A model generated the notes under the pieces. It was given only the letters and a program-made list of their open reading frames with translations, made no database searches and was not told where the DNA came from. A DNA stretch of 64,000 nt from Sulfuritalea sp. (lineage in GTDB: Bacteria; Pseudomonadota; Gammaproteobacteria; Burkholderiales; Rhodocyclaceae): positions 1-64,000 of the forward strand of contig JAOTRV010000021.1 in assembly GCA_030247575.1 (NCBI GenBank), read 5' to 3'. This document shows, in pieces, positions 17,135 to 27,215 of this stretch; within the stretch, counting starts at the first letter, position 1, and every line of letters begins with the position of its first letter. The translations under genes and the position numbers were made by a program.

Positions 17135-18199
17135 CTAGGCCGCGTGTTCCAGCAGCAACTGCATGCGGCCGCCGGCCAGGTCCAGATCCTCGATACGGCA
17201 ACTCAGCTTCCTGTCTGCGGCGAGGGTCATGAGCGCGCCGGCGACGGCGCCCAATTGAAACGCATCGCCACCGGGCCGGACGCTGCACTGAACCTGCAGG
17301 CCGGATGCCGGAGCGGCGGCATCCATCGACCGGATCGACAAACCGGCCGCCGGATCGAAGGGCAGACGGGTATCCAGTTCGAGCCGGAGATCCTGAAAGG
17401 TCTCGGCGAGAGAAGCCGCCGCCGGCTGCGCGGCCCGCGCGGCCCGTCGTGCCGACGGTTCCGGATTCCGGGTACGCTCGAGAATCGCCTCGGCGAGCGA
17501 GATGATTCCGTCGCCGGTCAACGCGCTGACCGGATGAATGGGTGGCGCGCTGCGCCATAGCGGCGCCACGGTGCGCAAGGCCTGACAGGCGAGCTGCGCC
17601 CCGGCCGTGTCGCTCTTGGTCACCACCAGCAGGTCCGCCAGTTCGAGAATCCCGGCCTTGATCGCCTGCAATTCGTCGCCCAGCCCCGGCGGGAAAGCCA
17701 CCACGATCGAATCCGCCAGCCCGGCGACGTCGATCTCGGACTGGCCGGTGCCCACGGTTTCGACCATGACGAGGTCGAAGCCCGCAGCGTCCATCAGCGC
17801 CACCATTTGCCTCGCGGCGCCGGTCAGGCCGCCCAGACTGCCGCGGGTGGCCGTGGAGCGGATGAAGGAGCGGTCGTCGGCGGCCGACTCGCCGATGCGG
17901 AAACGGTCCCCGAGCAGAGCCCCGCCTGTCACCGGGCTCGACGGATCGACGGCGAGCACGGCCACACGCTGCCCCATTTCGAGGAACTGCCGCAGCATGA
18001 CGCCGACCAGGGTGGACTTGCCGGCGCCGGGCGGCCCGGTAATGCCGATTACATGGGCGCGGCCCAGGCTGTCCGCGAGGCGGGACAGCAGGCCGGCGGC
18101 AGCCGCCGAATCCCGCTCGGCGAGCGACAACGCCCGCGCCAGGGCCGGACGCTCGCCGGCCGCGACCCCCGATGCCAAATCGTCAAGCGAAAGACCCAT
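17135..18199 (-). CDS. meaB: MeaB/ArgK-type GTPase, chaperone of a B12-dependent acyl-CoA mutase
   Basis: 354-residue G3E-family GTPase. Walker A is GITGPPGAGKSTLVG; further G-protein motifs are VETVGTGQSEIDVAGLADS and VVTKSDTAGA (base specificity). MeaB proteins load and protect adenosylcobalamin in methylmalonyl-CoA-mutase-type enzymes. The only such mutase in the window is encoded at 26814-28825, so this is its likely partner. The gene is divergent from the GntR regulator; the GTATAC operator at 18240-18252 lies between them and could control both. Confidence 0.88.
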   Translation of the reverse strand: MGLSLDDLASGVAAGERPALARALSLAERDSAAAAGLLSRLADSLGRAHVIGITGPPGAGKSTLVGVMLRQFLEMGQRVAVLAVDPSSPVTGGALLGDRFRIGESAADDRSFIRSTATRGSLGGLTGAARQMVALMDAAGFDLVMVETVGTGQSEIDVAGLADSIVVAFPPGLGDELQAIKAGILELADLLVVTKSDTAGAQLACQALRTVAPLWRSAPPIHPVSALTGDGIISLAEAILERTRNPEPSARRAARAAQPAAASLAETFQDLRLELDTRLPFDPAAGLSIRSMDAAAPASGLQVQCSVRPGGDAFQLGAVAGALMTLAADRKLSCRIEDLDLAGGRMQLLLEHAA

Positions 18200-18218
18200 C
18201 CGTGATCACCAGTTTCTA

Positions 18219-18252
18219 TTGACACTCTCGACTTACTGCGTATACAGTATCC
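18219..18252 (+). promoter_or_regulatory. sigma70-like promoter with GTATAC operator (gntR/iaa)
   Basis: TTGACA (18219-18224), 16-bp spacer, TATACA (18241-18246). The operator-like GTATACAGTATCC (18240-18252) covers the -10. The same 13 bases occur on the minus strand at 63851-63863, and related elements lie at 42879 and 57020. It probably drives gntR and the genes behind it and is autoregulated. Confidence 0.65.
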
Positions 18253-18294
18253 AGTATTCCATGACGCGAGTGCAATAGTGCATTTCATTCTGCC

Positions 18295-19002
18295 ATGAAC
18301 ACTTCGATCAAACCCCTCGAAAGACCTGCCGGTCTGGCCGATCGCGTGTATCACCAGTTGCGCGACAACATCGGCAGCCATCAGATTCGGCCGGGCGAAC
18401 GCCTGCAGGAGGTTAGCCTCGCGGCGCAACTGGGAGTTTCCCGAACTCCTGTGCGCGAGGCCCTGGCCCGTCTCGAAAGCGAAGGCATGATCGTGGTCGA
18501 AGGGCGCGGCTTCGTCGTCCCCGAACTGACCGATGCCGACATCGAGGAGATTTACCAGTTGCGCTTTCTGCTGGAGCCCGCGGCGATGCGCACCGCCGTT
18601 GCCGAAATCAGCAGCCCCGCCGACCTCGCCAGCATGGCCTCGGCGATCGAGGATGCCGCCGCCGCCGACAAGAAGGGCGACTTTCGCGCCTTCCTCGATG
18701 CCAACAGCCGCTTCCACAATGCATGGCGCGCCCTGGTGCCCAACCGGCGCATGTCCAAGCTCCTGGACCAGTACGTCGGCCATGTGCGCTTCCTGCGCGT
18801 CCTGACCCTGGGCGATGCAAGCGCAAGAAAGACCGCGCTGACCGGCATGAAGAACATCTACGCCGCATTCAAGAAGCGCGATGCGGACGCCGCGGCCGAG
18901 GTGATGCACAAGCACCTTGAAGCGGCCAGACACTTTCTCATCGCAGCAATTGAGCAGATCGACCAGGAAAAGCAGGCGGAACAGAACGCCTCAGTGCGCT
19001 AG
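18295..19002 (+). CDS. GntR-family (FCD/FadR subfamily) transcriptional regulator
   Basis: 235-residue GntR regulator. The N-terminal winged helix has LADRVYHQLRDNIGSHQIRP and the recognition helix LGVSRTPVREALARLESEG; residues about 85-220 form the all-helical FCD ligand domain (EEIYQLRFLLEPAAMRTAV, with metal-binding His in the later helices). FCD regulators usually bind organic acids or CoA esters and recognise short palindromes with GT/AC ends. Its own promoter carries such an element, repeated before three other operons here. It is the probable repressor of the indoleacetate regulon, with an indole-derived acid or CoA ester as effector (inference). Confidence 0.87.
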   Translation: MNTSIKPLERPAGLADRVYHQLRDNIGSHQIRPGERLQEVSLAAQLGVSRTPVREALARLESEGMIVVEGRGFVVPELTDADIEEIYQLRFLLEPAAMRTAVAEISSPADLASMASAIEDAAAADKKGDFRAFLDANSRFHNAWRALVPNRRMSKLLDQYVGHVRFLRVLTLGDASARKTALTGMKNIYAAFKKRDADAAAEVMHKHLEAARHFLIAAIEQIDQEKQAEQNASVR

Positions 19003-19045
19003 AGCTGTCCCCTGCTGCCCGCCATCGGCGCGGCAGCAAGACCAC

Positions 19046-19062
19046 TGCCGGAAGTTCCGGCA
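19046..19062. promoter_or_regulatory. 17-bp palindrome upstream of thiolase gene
   Basis: TGCCGGAA-g-TTCCGGCA, perfect 8-bp arms around one central base, ending 23 bp before the thiolase ATG. It could be an operator, an mRNA hairpin, or chance in GC-rich DNA. The thiolase start itself has only a weak GGAA-type ribosome binding site. Confidence 0.4.
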
Positions 19063-19085
19063 TCACGCGGAAATGGAATAGCGAA

Positions 19086-20294
19086 ATGACCTTCAAAGCA
19101 GAAATCCCCTACGGCGCCTACTGGAGCACGCCCTTCGCCCGCTGGCAGGGCAGCTTTGCCAACCTCCACAGCATCGAATTCGCCGCGCACGTGGCCAGGG
19201 TCGAGCTGGCCAAACGCAAGATCGATCCCGCCGGCATCGACTACGGCGTGCTGGGGTTCTCGGTGCCGCAAAACCATTCCTTCTATGGCCTGCCCTGGCT
19301 CACCGGCATGATCGGTGCGTCGCAGGCGGGCGGCCCGACGCTGATGCAGGCCTGCGCCACCGGCGTGCGCACGTTGCTCGCTGCCGCACAGGAAATCGAA
19401 GCGGGCATGACGACCACCGCGCTCGCCATCAATTGCGACCGCACGTCGAACGGACCGCACCTCTATTACCCCAATCCGCGCGGCCCCGGCGGCACCGGCG
19501 CGGCCGAGGACTGGGTGATGGACAATTTCGGCTGCGACCCGCTGGGCGGCCATGCCATGCTGCAGACAGCGGAAAACGTCGCCAGAAAGCATGGCATCGG
19601 CACTGCCGAGCAGCACGAACTGGTGCTGCGGCGCGAGGAGCAGTATCGCCAGGCGCTGGAAAACGACTCGGCCTTTCTCAGGCGCTTCATGACCCTGCCC
19701 TTCGACGTGCCGACGCCCAACTTCAAGAAGACCGCAAACACCATGGCCGGCGACGAAGGCGTGTCGCAATCGACGCCCGATGGACTGGCCAAGCTGAAGC
19801 CGGTAGTGGAAGGCGGCACCGTAACCTTCGGCGGCCAGACGCATCCCGCCGACGGCAACGCCGCAATCATCGTCACCACGGCGGACAAGGCGCGGGAATT
19901 GTCCGCCGACAAAAAGATTGCCGTGCGCCTGCATGGCTTCGGCCTCGCCCGCGTCGCGCTGGCCTACATGCCCGAAGCAATGCTGCCGGCGGCGCAGCGC
20001 GCGCTGCATCAGGCCGACCGCAGCATCGCCCAGATGACCGCGATCAAGACGCACAACCCGTTCGCGGTCAATGACATTTTCCTTGCCAAACAGACCGGCG
20101 CCGACCTCAAGTCGATGAACAACTTCGGCTGCTCGCTGGTGTGGGGACATCCCCAGGCACCGATGGGAACCCGCGCCATCATCGAACTGATCGAGGAACT
20201 GGCCATGCGCGGCGGCGGCTTCGGACTATTCACCGGCTGCGCCGCGGGCGACACCGCGATGTCGGTGGTTTTGGAAGTCTGCGACGCAAAATGA
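19086..20294 (+). CDS. iaaA: Thiolase of the indoleacetate pathway (IaaA-like)
   Basis: 402-residue thiolase. The acyl-enzyme cysteine is in LMQACATGVRTLL, the second-half motif is CSLVWGHPQAPMGTR (His of GHP), and the C-terminal catalytic Cys lies in GLFTGCAAGDTAMSVV. In the proposed pathway it cleaves 3-(2-aminophenyl)-3-oxopropionyl-CoA with CoA to 2-aminobenzoyl-CoA and acetyl-CoA. It is the first structural gene after gntR (83-bp gap) and is followed by the CoA ligase at 20314. The gene symbol is by analogy with the Aromatoleum iaa operon; the thiolase fold is certain, the substrate is inferred from context. Confidence 0.75.
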   Translation: MTFKAEIPYGAYWSTPFARWQGSFANLHSIEFAAHVARVELAKRKIDPAGIDYGVLGFSVPQNHSFYGLPWLTGMIGASQAGGPTLMQACATGVRTLLAAAQEIEAGMTTTALAINCDRTSNGPHLYYPNPRGPGGTGAAEDWVMDNFGCDPLGGHAMLQTAENVARKHGIGTAEQHELVLRREEQYRQALENDSAFLRRFMTLPFDVPTPNFKKTANTMAGDEGVSQSTPDGLAKLKPVVEGGTVTFGGQTHPADGNAAIIVTTADKARELSADKKIAVRLHGFGLARVALAYMPEAMLPAAQRALHQADRSIAQMTAIKTHNPFAVNDIFLAKQTGADLKSMNNFGCSLVWGHPQAPMGTRAIIELIEELAMRGGGFGLFTGCAAGDTAMSVVLEVCDAK

Positions 20295-20313
20295 ATCCGG
20301 ACGTCGCCAGCGC

Positions 20314-21840
<1,527 letters not shown>

Positions 21841-21870
21841 ACACAGTCCAGCTATGACGGAGCACACCCT

Positions 21871-23997
21871 ATGGCGCTAAAAATCGGAATCGACGTCGGC
21901 GGCACCTTCACCGACTTCGTGGTAACCCGCGACGACGCCGAGCCGGCGATCTTCAAGACGCTGTCGACCCCGTCCGATCCGTCGATCGCGGTGGTCAACG
22001 GCCTCACCGACATCGCCGCCAGCATGAACCCGCCGCTGACGCTGGAAGCCTTCGCGCCGACCATCGACACCATCGTGCACGGCACCACCGTCACCACCAA
22101 CGCCACGCTGACCGGCACCGGCGCCAAGTGCGGCCTGCTGACCACCGAAGGTGTGCGCGATGCGCTGGAAATGCGCCGCGGCATCCGCGAGGAGCAGTAC
22201 AACAACCGCTACACCAACGTCAAACCGCTGGTGCCGCGCTACCTGCGCGCCGGCATCACGGGACGGCTGGACCGCCACGGCGCCGAGACGACGCCGCTCG
22301 ACCTGGCGCAGATCAAGCAGGCGATCGCCCTGTTCAAGCAGGAAGGCGTGCAAGCCGTTTCGATCTGTTTCATGAATTCCTTCGCCAATCCGGCCCACGA
22401 GCAGGCGGCCGCGGAACTGGTGAAGAAGGAAATGCCCGGTGCCTACCTCTCGGTGTCCACCGACCTGCTGCCCTCGATCCGCTTCTACGAGCGCGTCAGC
22501 ACCACGGCGCTGAATTCCTACGTCGGGCCCAAGCTCAACCATTACCTCGACCAGCTGGTCGGCCGCCTCAAGGGCATCGGCTTCAACAGCCTGCTGCTGA
22601 TCATGCAATCCAACGGCGGCGTCATCACGCCCCAGTTGGCGCGCGAGAAAGCCGCGCTGACGCTGCTTTCCGGTCCCGCCGGCGGCCCCGGCGCCGGCCT
22701 CTTCTACGTGCGCCTGCACGGCCAGAACAAGTGCATTACCACCGACATGGGCGGCACCAGCTTTGAAGCCTCGGTCGCGGTGGATGCGCCGATGATCAAG
22801 AACGACGGCGAAATCGCCCGCCACAAGATCGCCCTGCCCATGCTCGACATCCACACCATCGGCGCCGGCGGCGGCTCGATCGGCTGGCTCGACGAAGGCG
22901 GCATGCTGCGCATGGGTCCGCAAAGCGCCGGCGCCGATCCCGGTCCGGCCTGCTACAGCAAGGGCGGCAAGCTGCCGGCGACCACCGACGCCAACGTGGT
23001 GCTGGGCTACCTCGACCCCGGTTTCTTTGCCGGCGGCCGGATGAAGCTCGATGCCGCCGCGGCGCGCGCCGCGATCGAGGAGCATATCGCCAAGCCGATG
23101 GGGCTGTCGGTCGAGGAAGCCGCGGCCGGCATGTACCGCGTCGCCTGCAACAACATGGCCCAGGGCGTGCGCGAAGTCACCATCAAGCGCGGCTTCGACC
23201 CGCGCGAATTCCCCTTCATCCCGGCCGGCGGCGCCGGCCCGATCCACTCTTGCCTGATCTGCAGCGAGCTCGAAATCCCGCTGCAGATCGTGCCGCGCGA
23301 ATCCTCGGTGCTGTGCGCCTTCGGCATGCTGATGAGCGAACTCAAGCACGACTTCGTGCGCACCTTCGTCGCCCGCCTGGAAGCCATCGACTGGGCCAGA
23401 CTCACCGCCATGATCGACGAGATGTCGGCGGACGGCACGCGGCAACTGGTCGAGGAACGCATCGCCGAAGAGCGCCGCCGCTACGAGGTCAAGTTCGACT
23501 GCCGCTACATCAAGCAATACCACGAGGTCTCCTTCACGGTACCGCGCGAACTGATCGATGCCCGCGACACCGTCGCCATCGCCCGCGCCTTCAATGCCGA
23601 GCACAACCGCTTGTATGGTTATTCGCTGGAAGCGGAGAACACCCCGATCGAAATCATCAATGTCCGCGTCCAGGCCATCGGCATCACCGACAAGCCGACC
23701 TACCGCCAGGAAGCCTGGGCCGGCGCCGACGCGTCCAAAGCCATGAAAGGCAAGCGCAGCATGTACATCCCCGAGACCAAGGGCTTCCGCGAAACCCCGG
23801 TCTACGACGGACACAAGATGCATTACGGCAACCGCATCACCGGCCCGGCCATGATCGAGCAGGTCACCACGGCGATTTTCGTCAGCGACGCCTACGACTG
23901 CGCGATCGATGCCCTGGGATCCTTCGTCATCTGGCAGAAGGGTCGCGAAGACCTCGCAAAAGCATGTTTCAAGGACAACAAGGAGGCTCTGGTATGA
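21871..23997 (+). CDS. iaaC: Hydantoinase/oxoprolinase-type ATPase subunit (HyuA), 2-oxo-indoleacetate ring opening
   Basis: 708-residue HyuA-family subunit with an actin-like ATPase fold. Phosphate motifs: IGIDVGGTFTDFVV at the start, VHGTTVTTNATLTG, TTDMGGTSFEASV and the C-terminal GGAGPIHSC. Relatives are N-methylhydantoinase, 5-oxoprolinase, caprolactamase and acetone/acetophenone carboxylase. Next to a molybdenum hydroxylase and an MCM-type mutase the expected task is ATP-dependent hydrolysis of the lactam of 2-oxo-indoleacetate to (2-aminophenyl)succinate. It overlaps the HyuB gene by 4 bp. A ketone carboxylase was considered; no third small subunit is present. The symbol follows the Aromatoleum cluster and is tentative. 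Confidence 0.75.
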   Translation: MALKIGIDVGGTFTDFVVTRDDAEPAIFKTLSTPSDPSIAVVNGLTDIAASMNPPLTLEAFAPTIDTIVHGTTVTTNATLTGTGAKCGLLTTEGVRDALEMRRGIREEQYNNRYTNVKPLVPRYLRAGITGRLDRHGAETTPLDLAQIKQAIALFKQEGVQAVSICFMNSFANPAHEQAAAELVKKEMPGAYLSVSTDLLPSIRFYERVSTTALNSYVGPKLNHYLDQLVGRLKGIGFNSLLLIMQSNGGVITPQLAREKAALTLLSGPAGGPGAGLFYVRLHGQNKCITTDMGGTSFEASVAVDAPMIKNDGEIARHKIALPMLDIHTIGAGGGSIGWLDEGGMLRMGPQSAGADPGPACYSKGGKLPATTDANVVLGYLDPGFFAGGRMKLDAAAARAAIEEHIAKPMGLSVEEAAAGMYRVACNNMAQGVREVTIKRGFDPREFPFIPAGGAGPIHSCLICSELEIPLQIVPRESSVLCAFGMLMSELKHDFVRTFVARLEAIDWARLTAMIDEMSADGTRQLVEERIAEERRRYEVKFDCRYIKQYHEVSFTVPRELIDARDTVAIARAFNAEHNRLYGYSLEAENTPIEIINVRVQAIGITDKPTYRQEAWAGADASKAMKGKRSMYIPETKGFRETPVYDGHKMHYGNRITGPAMIEQVTTAIFVSDAYDCAIDALGSFVIWQKGREDLAKACFKDNKEALV

Positions 23998-25679
23998 GCG
24001 CCACCAAGATCGATCCCATCCTGCTTTCCGTCTATGCGCGGACCTTCAAGTCGATCACCGACGAGATGAGCATCTCGATGGAGCAGACGACCCGCTCGCC
24101 CATCCTCTGCGAAGCCAAGGACTACGTCACCGGCCTCTACGACGCCGACGGCAACATGCTGGAGCAGACCGAGAACCTGCCCATCCTGGCCTTCTCGCTG
24201 GCGCCGGTGTGCAAGTACATCAAGGAGTATTTCGGCGACGAGATCTATCCCGGCGACGTGATCTTCCACAACGACGTGTTCAGCCTGGGCAACCAGAACA
24301 ACGACGTCGCCGCCTTCAAGCCGGTGTTCTTCGAGGACAAGCTGGTGGCGTGGACGGCGGTCAAGGGCCACCAGGCCGACATCGGCGGCAACGTCGCCGG
24401 CGGCTATAACCCGAACGCGGTCGAGGTCTGGCAGGAAGCCCTGCGCATCCCGCCGGTCAAGGTGGTCGAGCGCGGCAAGCTGCGCAAGGACGTGTGGAAC
24501 CTGATCTTCGCCAACGTGCGGCTCGACATCGTGCAGCACGACATGAAGGCCGAGATGGGCGCCTGCACGGTCGGCGAGCGGCGCCTGCAGGAACTGCTGA
24601 AAAAATACGGCGTCGAGAGCTATGAAGCCCACAAGCAGGCGCTGTTCGACGCCACGCGCAAGATGATGGAAGCCGAGATCGCCAAGATCCCCAACGGCAA
24701 CTACTCGGGCGAAGGCTACGTGTATTTCGACGGCCGCTTCGTCGGTTCGAAATACACCATCCGGGTGGACATCGAGGTCAGGGACAAGCACATCAAGTTC
24801 GACTACTCGCGCACCGACCCGCAGACCAACGGCTTCGTGAACGGCACCTTCACCTCCAGCGCCTCGGCCACCATCCTGACCCTGCTGCAGATGGTGAACC
24901 CGGACATCCCGCACAACGAGGGCATGGTGCAGCCGATCGAGATCGTCATCCCCAGCGGCACGATACTCAATGCGGCCTACCCCAAGGCCACCACCTTCGG
25001 CAACCACCTCTGCCCGCCCAACGCCGACGCGATCCAGCGCGCGCTGGCCCCGGTGATGCCCGACCGCGTCACCGCCGGCTGGAACAACCTGCTGGCCTCA
25101 CTGACCACCGGCATCGATCCCGGCAACAACGAGAAGTACGTCGACATCGGCTTCATGGGCCTCAAGGGCGGCTCCGGCGCCATGCGCGGCACCGACGGCT
25201 ACGACCACATCGGCATGATCGACGCCTCAGGCGGCGTGCTCGACCAGGATTACGAGATGTTCGAACAGCAGACGCCGCACACGCTGATCAAGCACGAACT
25301 GCTGACCGATTCCGCCGGCGCCGGCGAGTGGCGCGGCGGGCTCGGCGTCGAGACCATTTTCAGGATCGGCTCCGACAACACGCAACTGGTGACCTTCGGC
25401 GACGGCGATTTCGAGCCGGCCTTCGGTCTCTTCGGCGGCGGCGAAGGCGGCTTGAACTTCATCCGCCTGCACTACCCCGACGGCCAGACCGTGGTGCCGA
25501 AGAACAAGGACCTGATCACCGGCGTACCCATGGGCACCACCTACCACCAGGTCGCCAGCGGCGGCGGCGGCTACGGCGACCCGAAGAAACGTGACCGCAA
25601 GCTGCTGGCCGAGGAGATTCGCAACGGCGTGATCACCGCCGAAGCGGCCAAGCGCGACTACGGCTACGAGGCTGCCTAG
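23994..25679 (+). CDS. iaaE: Hydantoinase/oxoprolinase-type subunit (HyuB), ring opening
   Basis: 561-residue HyuB-family subunit, partner of the HyuA protein encoded immediately upstream (ATGA coupling). Family features: SITDEMSISMEQTTRSPILC near the N-terminus, DVIFHNDVFSLGNQNNDV, VKGHQADIGGN with metal-binding His/Asp, and the C-terminal ASGGGGYGDPKKRD. ATG 23994 is the start; the open frame continues upstream through iaaC but is not HyuB-like. HyuA supplies the ATPase and HyuB the amide-hydrolysing site. The acyl-CoA dehydrogenase gene starts 4 bp after the stop. The symbol is by analogy and tentative. Confidence 0.75.
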   Translation: MSATKIDPILLSVYARTFKSITDEMSISMEQTTRSPILCEAKDYVTGLYDADGNMLEQTENLPILAFSLAPVCKYIKEYFGDEIYPGDVIFHNDVFSLGNQNNDVAAFKPVFFEDKLVAWTAVKGHQADIGGNVAGGYNPNAVEVWQEALRIPPVKVVERGKLRKDVWNLIFANVRLDIVQHDMKAEMGACTVGERRLQELLKKYGVESYEAHKQALFDATRKMMEAEIAKIPNGNYSGEGYVYFDGRFVGSKYTIRVDIEVRDKHIKFDYSRTDPQTNGFVNGTFTSSASATILTLLQMVNPDIPHNEGMVQPIEIVIPSGTILNAAYPKATTFGNHLCPPNADAIQRALAPVMPDRVTAGWNNLLASLTTGIDPGNNEKYVDIGFMGLKGGSGAMRGTDGYDHIGMIDASGGVLDQDYEMFEQQTPHTLIKHELLTDSAGAGEWRGGLGVETIFRIGSDNTQLVTFGDGDFEPAFGLFGGGEGGLNFIRLHYPDGQTVVPKNKDLITGVPMGTTYHQVASGGGGYGDPKKRDRKLLAEEIRNGVITAEAAKRDYGYEAA

Positions 25680-25683
25680 AGCG

Positions 25684-26817
25684 ATGAATTTCGAACTGAC
25701 CAGCGAACAGCAGTCCATTCGCGACACCTTCGCCCGTTTCTGCGACGAGCGCATCGCACCGCAGGCGGCCGCGCTGGACGAAGCGAAACAATACCCGCAC
25801 GCCCTGTTCCAGGAACTCGCTGCGCTCGGCTTCTTCGGCATGCGCTATCCCGAAGAAGTTGGCGGTAGCGGTACGGCGCTGACCGAGTTCGCGCTGGCGC
25901 TGCAGGAAATCGCCCGCGGCTCGATGTCGCTGGCGGGCGCCGTGGCCATGCAATCGCTGAAGGGCTCCAAGTTCCTGCATCTGCTGGGCAACGAGGACAT
26001 CATCGAGCGCCTGTTCAAACCGGCCCTGCGCGGCGAAAAGATCGGCGCGATCTGCATGACCGAACCGAATGCCGGTTCCGACCTCGATTCCATCGCCACC
26101 ACGGCGAAGAAGGTCGAGGGCGGCTATGTGCTCAACGGCCAGAAGACCTGGATCACCTCGGCGCCGGTGGCCGATTTCTTCACCGTCTTCGCCAAAGCCG
26201 GCGAAGAGAAGAAGCTGACCATCTTCCTCGTCGAAAAGCAGTTCAAGGGCATCACGGTGGGGCGCGAAATCCACAAGATGGGCGTCTGGGCGCTGCCGAC
26301 TTCCGAAGTCGCCTTCGACGAATGCTTCGTCCCCGACAGCCATCGCCTGTCGAAGGAGGAAGGCGACGGCGAAGGCCACCTGCGCAAGACCCTCGGCGAG
26401 ATCCGCATCATCACCGGCGCCATGGGCCTCGGCGTGGCGCGCGCCGCGCTGGGTGAGGCGGTGCGCTATGCCGGCGAACGCAAGCAATTCGGCAAGGCGA
26501 TCAACCGCTACCAGGCGATCCAGATGAAGCTGGCCGAGATGGCCACCGAACTCGAAGCCGCCGAACACCTGGTGTATTACGCGGCCTGGCGGCGCGACGC
26601 GGGCAAGCCCTATCACAAGGAAGCGGCGATGGCCAAGCTGTTCGCCACCGAAACCGCGGCCACGGTCTGCGACAAGGCAGCCCGGGTCTTCGCTTCCTAC
26701 GGCTACGCCATGGAATACCCGGTGCAACGCTATCTGCGCGACGTGCGCTTCACGCTGATCGGCGGCGGTACCAGCGAAATACTCAAACTCATCATTGCGA
26801 AAGAAGTATCGTCATGA
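25684..26817 (+). CDS. iaaF: Acyl-CoA dehydrogenase, decarboxylating benzylmalonyl-CoA type
   Basis: 377-residue acyl-CoA dehydrogenase. FAD/substrate motifs are normal (CMTEPNAGSDLDS, QKTWITS, ERKQFGKAI), but the catalytic base is missing: where medium-chain enzymes have Glu in YEGTSEI, this protein has Gly361 in LIGGGTSEI. The alternative base position used by isovaleryl-CoA dehydrogenase (helix G) aligns with Ile in GEIRIITGAMGL. This fits benzylmalonyl-CoA dehydrogenase (IaaF) of Aromatoleum, where loss of the 2-carboxyl group as CO2 replaces proton abstraction. The product here would be 2-aminocinnamoyl-CoA. It overlaps the mutase small-subunit gene by 4 bp. Confidence 0.82.
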   Translation: MNFELTSEQQSIRDTFARFCDERIAPQAAALDEAKQYPHALFQELAALGFFGMRYPEEVGGSGTALTEFALALQEIARGSMSLAGAVAMQSLKGSKFLHLLGNEDIIERLFKPALRGEKIGAICMTEPNAGSDLDSIATTAKKVEGGYVLNGQKTWITSAPVADFFTVFAKAGEEKKLTIFLVEKQFKGITVGREIHKMGVWALPTSEVAFDECFVPDSHRLSKEEGDGEGHLRKTLGEIRIITGAMGLGVARAALGEAVRYAGERKQFGKAINRYQAIQMKLAEMATELEAAEHLVYYAAWRRDAGKPYHKEAAMAKLFATETAATVCDKAARVFASYGYAMEYPVQRYLRDVRFTLIGGGTSEILKLIIAKEVSS

Positions 26818-27215
26818 ACGCAACAGAACGCCGAATCAAGGTTCTGCTCGGCAAACCCGGCCTGGATGGCCACGACCAGGGCGCCAAGGTCGTCGCCCGC
26901 GCCATGATGGACGCGGGATTCGAGGTGATCTACACGGGACTGCGCCAGACCCCGGAACAGATCGCGCGCATCGCCCTCGAAGAAGACGTCGACGTGATTT
27001 CGCTGTCCTCGATGGCCGGTTCGCACATCCCCTTCTGCCGCAAGCTGAAACCCCTGCTCGAAGCCAACGGCCTCACCGACAAGCTGTGGGTCATCGGCGG
27101 CAACCTGCCGGCACAGGACCACGCGGCACTGCGCGAACTCGGCTTCAAGGGCATCTTCCCCTCCGGTTCGAAACTGGATGCGATCTGCGACTACATTAGG
27201 AGCGAAGTGAAATGA
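26814..27215 (+). CDS. iaaH: B12-dependent acyl-CoA mutase, small (cobalamin-binding) subunit
   Basis: 133-residue cobalamin-binding domain of an MCM-type mutase, encoded as a separate subunit. The base-off signature is visible: GLDGHDQGAKVVARAMMDAG (DxHxxG with the lower-ligand His), SLSSMAGSH and VIGGNLPAQD. It is sandwiched between iaaF and the large subunit with ATGA overlaps on both sides. Together they would rearrange (2-aminophenyl)succinyl-CoA to (2-aminobenzyl)malonyl-CoA using adenosylcobalamin. Which of the letters G/H belongs to which subunit is uncertain. Confidence 0.82.
   Translation: MNATERRIKVLLGKPGLDGHDQGAKVVARAMMDAGFEVIYTGLRQTPEQIARIALEEDVDVISLSSMAGSHIPFCRKLKPLLEANGLTDKLWVIGGNLPAQDHAALRELGFKGIFPSGSKLDAICDYIRSEVK

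Noticed and set aside
21871..25679. Acetone or acetophenone carboxylase
   Set aside because: Only HyuA- and HyuB-type genes are present and no third small carboxylase subunit; the neighbours (Mo hydroxylase, B12 mutase, CoA transferase) fit lactam ring opening instead.
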